This document shows positions 6,241 through 10,077 of a stretch of DNA of 10,077 bases, piece after piece. Position 1 is the stretch's first letter. Each line of letters starts with the position of its first letter. Origin of the DNA: an uncultured Bacteroidota bacterium (GTDB taxonomy: Bacteria; Bacteroidota; Bacteroidia; Flavobacteriales; Flavobacteriaceae); assembly GCA_903920835.1 (NCBI GenBank), contig CAIXNQ010000072.1:1-10077 (forward strand), in the 5' to 3' direction. The notes beneath the pieces were generated by a model that worked only from the letters and a program-made list of their open reading frames with translations, made no database searches and had not been told where the DNA came from. Both the position numbers and the translations under genes were made by a program.

Positions 6241-7161
6241 ATGAAAAAAACAGTACTTATTGCTTTATTATTATGTGGTTTAAATAATTTGTCTGCCCAG
6301 ACAGTTGTTTTTTCACAAGATTTTTCTTCACCAGATGCTACTTTATTCTCTTCTGGTTGGATTCAAACCAATCAAAGTGAGCCTATTGGTCCATCTGTTT
6401 GGTATTCACCAAGTGTAGCTTTACCAGCATTTGCTACTGGAGGAAATACAGGAGGAAACACCTCTTTTATTACTGCTGATTTAAATAGTACAACCGGAGC
6501 AGGAACTATCAGCAACTGGTTGATAACACCTTCAATTAATGTTAAAAATGGAGATATTGTAAAATTCTACGCTAAAAAAGGTGGTACAGGTACAGGTGAT
6601 ATTTTTGCAGATAATTTACAATTAAGAATGAGTACCAACGGTGATGGATCGGCTATTCCATCTTCTGGAGCTACAGACTTAGGTGATTTTACAACTTTAG
6701 CATTAGAAATTAATCCTACTTTAAACGCTACTTCATTTCCATTCACTTGGACGCTATATTCTTATACAGTTAGTGGAATACAAGGAACTAGCTTAATTCC
6801 ATGTAAATTTGCTTTTAGATATTATGTTACTGATGGAGGGTCTGCAGGGACAGCATCTGATATTATTGGTATAGATGATTTTAAAGTTGAAAGCACCACA
6901 TTTTCAAATAATGATTTCTTCAAACAAAACTTCGTTGTATATCCGAACCCAGTAAAAGATATCATTTCTGTAAAAAACAACAATAATTCAACAATAACTA
7001 GCGCAGAGATTATTGATATGAATGGTAGAGTGGTTAAAAATCTTGCTGTTGAAGGATTAGAAAATGGTCAAAACAACATTAGCGATTTAACAGAAGGATT
7101 GTATCTGTTGCAAATAACTACCACTGAAGGAGTGGGTATGACGAAAATCATAAAAAAATAA
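6241..7161 (+). CDS. T9SS-exported choice-of-anchor-J-like surface protein
   Basis: The 306-residue protein has three visible parts. Residues 1-20 are a Sec signal peptide (MKKTVLIALL..., cleavage probably after LSAQ). Residues about 22-216 form a beta-rich domain resembling the choice-of-anchor J/cleaved-adhesin fold: it opens with VVFSQDFSS, has SNWLITPSINV (91-101), a long middle with LYSYTVSG, and closes with IIGIDDFKVES (208-218). Residues about 227-306 form a type A T9SS sorting domain with FVVYPNPVKD (231-240), IIDMNGRVV (257-265), LTEGLYLLQI (283-292) and a basic terminus KIIKK. Proteins like this cross the outer membrane by the type IX system and are usually anchored or released after tail cleavage. 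No catalytic residues are recognisable; a binding or adhesive role is likely. The gene is followed by a terminator and then a TonB-dependent receptor in the same direction. Confidence 0.88.
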   Translation: MKKTVLIALLLCGLNNLSAQTVVFSQDFSSPDATLFSSGWIQTNQSEPIGPSVWYSPSVALPAFATGGNTGGNTSFITADLNSTTGAGTISNWLITPSINVKNGDIVKFYAKKGGTGTGDIFADNLQLRMSTNGDGSAIPSSGATDLGDFTTLALEINPTLNATSFPFTWTLYSYTVSGIQGTSLIPCKFAFRYYVTDGGSAGTASDIIGIDDFKVESTTFSNNDFFKQNFVVYPNPVKDIISVKNNNNSTITSAEIIDMNGRVVKNLAVEGLENGQNNISDLTEGLYLLQITTTEGVGMTKIIKK

Positions 7162-7180
7162 TCAATTCGATATAGAAACA

Positions 7181-7210
7181 AAAGGTGCTAGAGAAATCGG
7201 CACCTTTTTT
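7181..7210 (+). terminator. Intrinsic terminator after the T9SS gene
   Basis: AAAGGTGC (7181-7188) pairs perfectly with GCACCTTT (7200-7207) around an 11-nt loop, followed by more Ts. It lies 19 bp after the stop codon. No TAnnTTTG box is visible between it and the next ATG at 7257, so it may be a partial terminator that lowers, without ending, transcription into the receptor gene. Confidence 0.75.
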
Positions 7211-7256
7211 CATAACAGCAATTTCTATTTATATAATATTATTAATAAAAAACAAT

Positions 7257-10077
7257 ATGAAACATTTTATTAGTTTACTTGTACTTTTATTTATTCAGCA
7301 AATCTCTGGTCAAAACGCTTCAATCAAAGGGATAATTATTGACGAAGCCAACGGAAAAGAATTATCAGGTGTAAAAGTAACCTTAGTTCAAAACAACAAA
7401 ACAGTAACCTCAGATTATAATGGTGCCTTTTCTTTTTCAGGATTATCAACAGATAGATTTACTTTAAGATTTACTGCCAATAATTTTCAAACTAAAGAAA
7501 TATCTGATGTTGACACAAATCCAAACGAAACAACAACTTTGACAGTTTCGTTATTGAAAAATGAGAAAGTTTTAAATGAGGTAGTAATTACAACTACAAA
7601 AATGAAGACTGAATCTGTAAAATCATTATTACTTCAACAAAAAAATAGTGCCAACGTTTCTGATGGGATTTCTTCTGAAACGATCAAACGAACTCCAGAC
7701 AAAAATACCTCTGATGTAATCAAGAGAATTAGTGGTGCCAGTATTCAAGACAATAAATTTGTAGTAGTTCGCGGATTGAACGATCGCTACAATGCTTGTT
7801 TTATTAACGGGGCACCATTACCAAGTTCAGAGCCTGACAGAAAAGCTTTTTCGTTTGATATTTTCCCATCAAACATGATTGATAATTTAATTATCTCAAA
7901 AACAGCTTCGCCCGATTTGCCAGCAGATTTTGCTGGTGGTGTAATTCAAATTAATACTAAAAACATTCCAGACAAAAACTTTCAATCCATATCAGTTGGT
8001 AGTGGATATAACAGTATTACAACAAACAAAGAGCAAGTTTTCTATTATGGAGGAAAGACAGATTGGTTGGGAATAGATGACGGTACAAGAGCATTATCTA
8101 GTGCTTTTCCAGATACTAAAACTTTACAAAATTTAGACGCTCCAGATCGAATTCAATATGCCAAAATGTTAGATAGCGATTGGAGTTTACATACCAAAAG
8201 ATTTAGTCCAAATATGAGTTTTCAATATTCGCTTGGTCAAAAAATTAAATTGAATGAAACACGCACACTTGGCGCATTGTTTTCAGTTTCTTATAACAAA
8301 ACTAACAACTATAACGAAACAGATAGATATGGTTATGCTGACCAAGGAGCTACTGTAGCACCTAATTTATCTTCATATTATTTTGATAAAAATTATTCTG
8401 AGCAATATTTATTGGGAGCTTTGGCTAATTTTAGCTTCAAATTAAATAATAACAATTCAATCAGTTTAAAAAACTTATACAGTATCAATTCAGAAGATAA
8501 AGTGGTTGACAGAAAAGGTGTTCCAGATGATCCAAACAGTGATAATCCAATACGAATAGAGTCAACGGTTAGATGGTTTACAAGTAACAAAATCTATTCA
8601 GGACAGTTAATTGGAGAACATTATTTTAGTGAATTAAAATTTAAAATCAATTGGAATGCTTCTATAAGTAATGTAGGTAGATCTATTCCTAATTTGAGAA
8701 GAAATGTATACAACTATAGTGATGATTTTCCATTAACAGCAAGTATTCAACAAAATTCTTCTAGCCCTGATAGTGGTGGTGGAATATTTTTTTCTGAAAA
8801 CAAAGAGCAAATATGGAATGTAAAAGTTGATTTTTCGAATAAAATAGGAACTTCAAACAGTCATGAAATTAAATATGGTTTGAGCACACAAAGGCGTGTT
8901 AGAGATTTTTTCGCAAGACAATTGCAATATAATACAATGAACAGCACTGATGGCTCAATCAAAACGCTACCTAATGAAACTATATTTAACCCATCAAATA
9001 TTGGACTAACAGGTTTTACAATTTTTGATGGTTCTAAATATTATGATACTTATGATGCTTCATCAACATTACAAGCAGGATATTTAATGGCAGATAATAG
9101 AATTAACAAATTTAGATTTGTCTGGGGATTCAGAATGGAAACCTACAGACAATTTTTGAACACCATTAAAGATGGGACACCATTGAATGTAGATAATAAA
9201 CAAACCGATTTTTTACCCTCTATGAATTTAATCTACTCTTTAACTCCAAAACAAAATTTAAGAGTAAGTTATTCCAAAACTTTAAACAGACCTGAGTTTA
9301 GAGAATTAGCTCCTTTCGGTTTTTATGATTTTACTACAAGATTTTTTACTTCAGGAAACGAAAAATTGCTAATAGCAAACGTCCAAAACGGAGATTTAAG
9401 ATATGAAATATATCCTGGTAAAAATCAATTATTTTCTGTTTCTGCATTCTATAAAAGATTTGACAATCCGATTGAAGTTGTTGCTGGGGTAAATAATAAT
9501 GAAGTTACATATAACAATGCGCTTTCGGCAATTAATTATGGTTATGAATTAGAATTCAGAACTGTTCTTTCATCACTATTTAATTATGAGAAATCTTATT
9601 TATTAAACAACATAACTTTATTCTCAAATGTTTCTGTAATTAATTCAAATGTTGATGTTAACAACTTAGCTAAGGAATCTGATTCAAGAAAATCCAGACA
9701 AATGCAAGGACAATCTCCTTATGTGTTTAATGCAGGATTGCAGTTTCTTGATACTGATTTAGGTTGGTCATTTGCTGCAAACGTAAACAGGGTTGGAAAC
9801 AGAATTGCTATAGTCGGAAATACAGAAGTAAGACCTGATTTATGGGAAAAAAGCAGAACATTTTTAGATTGCCAACTTTCAAAAACTTTTTACAAAAAGA
9901 AAATGGAGTTGAAGTTAAATGTTCAAAATATTTTAGGACAAGATTTGATTTACTATCAAAATCGCGACTTAGGAAAAACGAATGAAAGCGGTTTTAGTGC
10001 TTTTGTTAACAAAATATTTACTGGTGATTCTCAAAATAAAAACGGATACAATAGCGATGAAGACGATTTAATTTGGG
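7257..10077 (+). CDS. TonB-dependent outer-membrane receptor, 3' end cut by window
   Basis: The frame is open from ATG 7257 to the window edge (940 codons). The last visible residues, DEDDLIWG, suggest only the last few barrel residues are missing. Residues 1-19 are a signal peptide (MKHFISLLVL..., cleavage after SGQ). Residues about 21-100 are a CarboxypepD_reg-like domain (ASIKGIIIDEANGKELSGV). NEVVITTTK (107-115) resembles a TonB box. The plug domain spans about 135-236, with VIKRISGASIQ, VVRGLNDRYN (170-179), INGAPLPSSEPDR and DFAGGVIQINTK. The remainder alternates aromatic-rich strands typical of a beta-barrel. The protein imports a ligand using energy from TonB-ExbBD. No SusD partner is visible before it, so it is not a standard polysaccharide-utilisation SusCD pair; its ligand is unknown. 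It follows the T9SS gene after 95 bp, with which it probably forms a functional pair. Confidence 0.93.
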   Translation, partial: MKHFISLLVLLFIQQISGQNASIKGIIIDEANGKELSGVKVTLVQNNKTVTSDYNGAFSFSGLSTDRFTLRFTANNFQTKEISDVDTNPNETTTLTVSLLKNEKVLNEVVITTTKMKTESVKSLLLQQKNSANVSDGISSETIKRTPDKNTSDVIKRISGASIQDNKFVVVRGLNDRYNACFINGAPLPSSEPDRKAFSFDIFPSNMIDNLIISKTASPDLPADFAGGVIQINTKNIPDKNFQSISVGSGYNSITTNKEQVFYYGGKTDWLGIDDGTRALSSAFPDTKTLQNLDAPDRIQYAKMLDSDWSLHTKRFSPNMSFQYSLGQKIKLNETRTLGALFSVSYNKTNNYNETDRYGYADQGATVAPNLSSYYFDKNYSEQYLLGALANFSFKLNNNNSISLKNLYSINSEDKVVDRKGVPDDPNSDNPIRIESTVRWFTSNKIYSGQLIGEHYFSELKFKINWNASISNVGRSIPNLRRNVYNYSDDFPLTASIQQNSSSPDSGGGIFFSENKEQIWNVKVDFSNKIGTSNSHEIKYGLSTQRRVRDFFARQLQYNTMNSTDGSIKTLPNETIFNPSNIGLTGFTIFDGSKYYDTYDASSTLQAGYLMADNRINKFRFVWGFRMETYRQFLNTIKDGTPLNVDNKQTDFLPSMNLIYSLTPKQNLRVSYSKTLNRPEFRELAPFGFYDFTTRFFTSGNEKLLIANVQNGDLRYEIYPGKNQLFSVSAFYKRFDNPIEVVAGVNNNEVTYNNALSAINYGYELEFRTVLSSLFNYEKSYLLNNITLFSNVSVINSNVDVNNLAKESDSRKSRQMQGQSPYVFNAGLQFLDTDLGWSFAANVNRVGNRIAIVGNTEVRPDLWEKSRTFLDCQLSKTFYKKKMELKLNVQNILGQDLIYYQNRDLGKTNESGFSAFVNKIFTGDSQNKNGYNSDEDDLIW

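Noticed and set aside
8393..8590. Minus-strand open frame of 65 codons
   Set aside because: It is antisense to the beta-barrel of the TonB-dependent receptor, whose frame is continuously open.

Overview
The window looks like chromosomal DNA from a member of the Bacteroidota, most likely Flavobacterium or a close relative. The DNA is AT-rich. Several genes are preceded by TAnnTTTG-type -7 boxes instead of E. coli-like -10 boxes, and no Shine-Dalgarno sequences are evident. One secreted protein carries a type IX secretion (T9SS) C-terminal sorting domain, and the last gene is a CarboxypepD_reg-like plus TonB-dependent outer-membrane receptor. A tmRNA gene of ordinary one-piece architecture is present.

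Layout. Positions 1-5122 are transcribed leftward (minus strand): the 5' end of a LUD-domain protein (1-207), the tmRNA gene ssrA with its terminator (344-778), a lipoprotein serine hydrolase of the beta-lactamase/PBP family (827-2032), and a probable three-gene operon of secreted esterase, peptidase E (PepE) and MFS transporter (5122 down to 2240). Positions 5123-6240 contain no intact gene and are the most unusual part. They hold six 21-bp tandem repeats, a REP-like imperfect palindrome, and a decayed second copy of the 5' half of the neighbouring esterase gene. They also hold an AT-rich control region with three dyads. Positions 6241-10077 are transcribed rightward: a small T9SS-exported choice-of-anchor-J-like protein, a hairpin terminator, and a TonB-dependent receptor that runs off the window just short of its C-terminus.

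How the genes fit together. ssrA is a housekeeping ribosome-rescue RNA. The esterase, PepE and MFS genes are closely spaced on one strand and could form a hydrolysis, peptide-processing and efflux unit, but their substrates cannot be read from sequence. The T9SS protein and the receptor form a cell-surface pair of a type common in Bacteroidota. I found no clear new defence or mobile system. The best leads are the esterase relic, which can be aligned to the intact gene next to it, and the tandem-repeat and palindrome cluster lying exactly where the relic is truncated.
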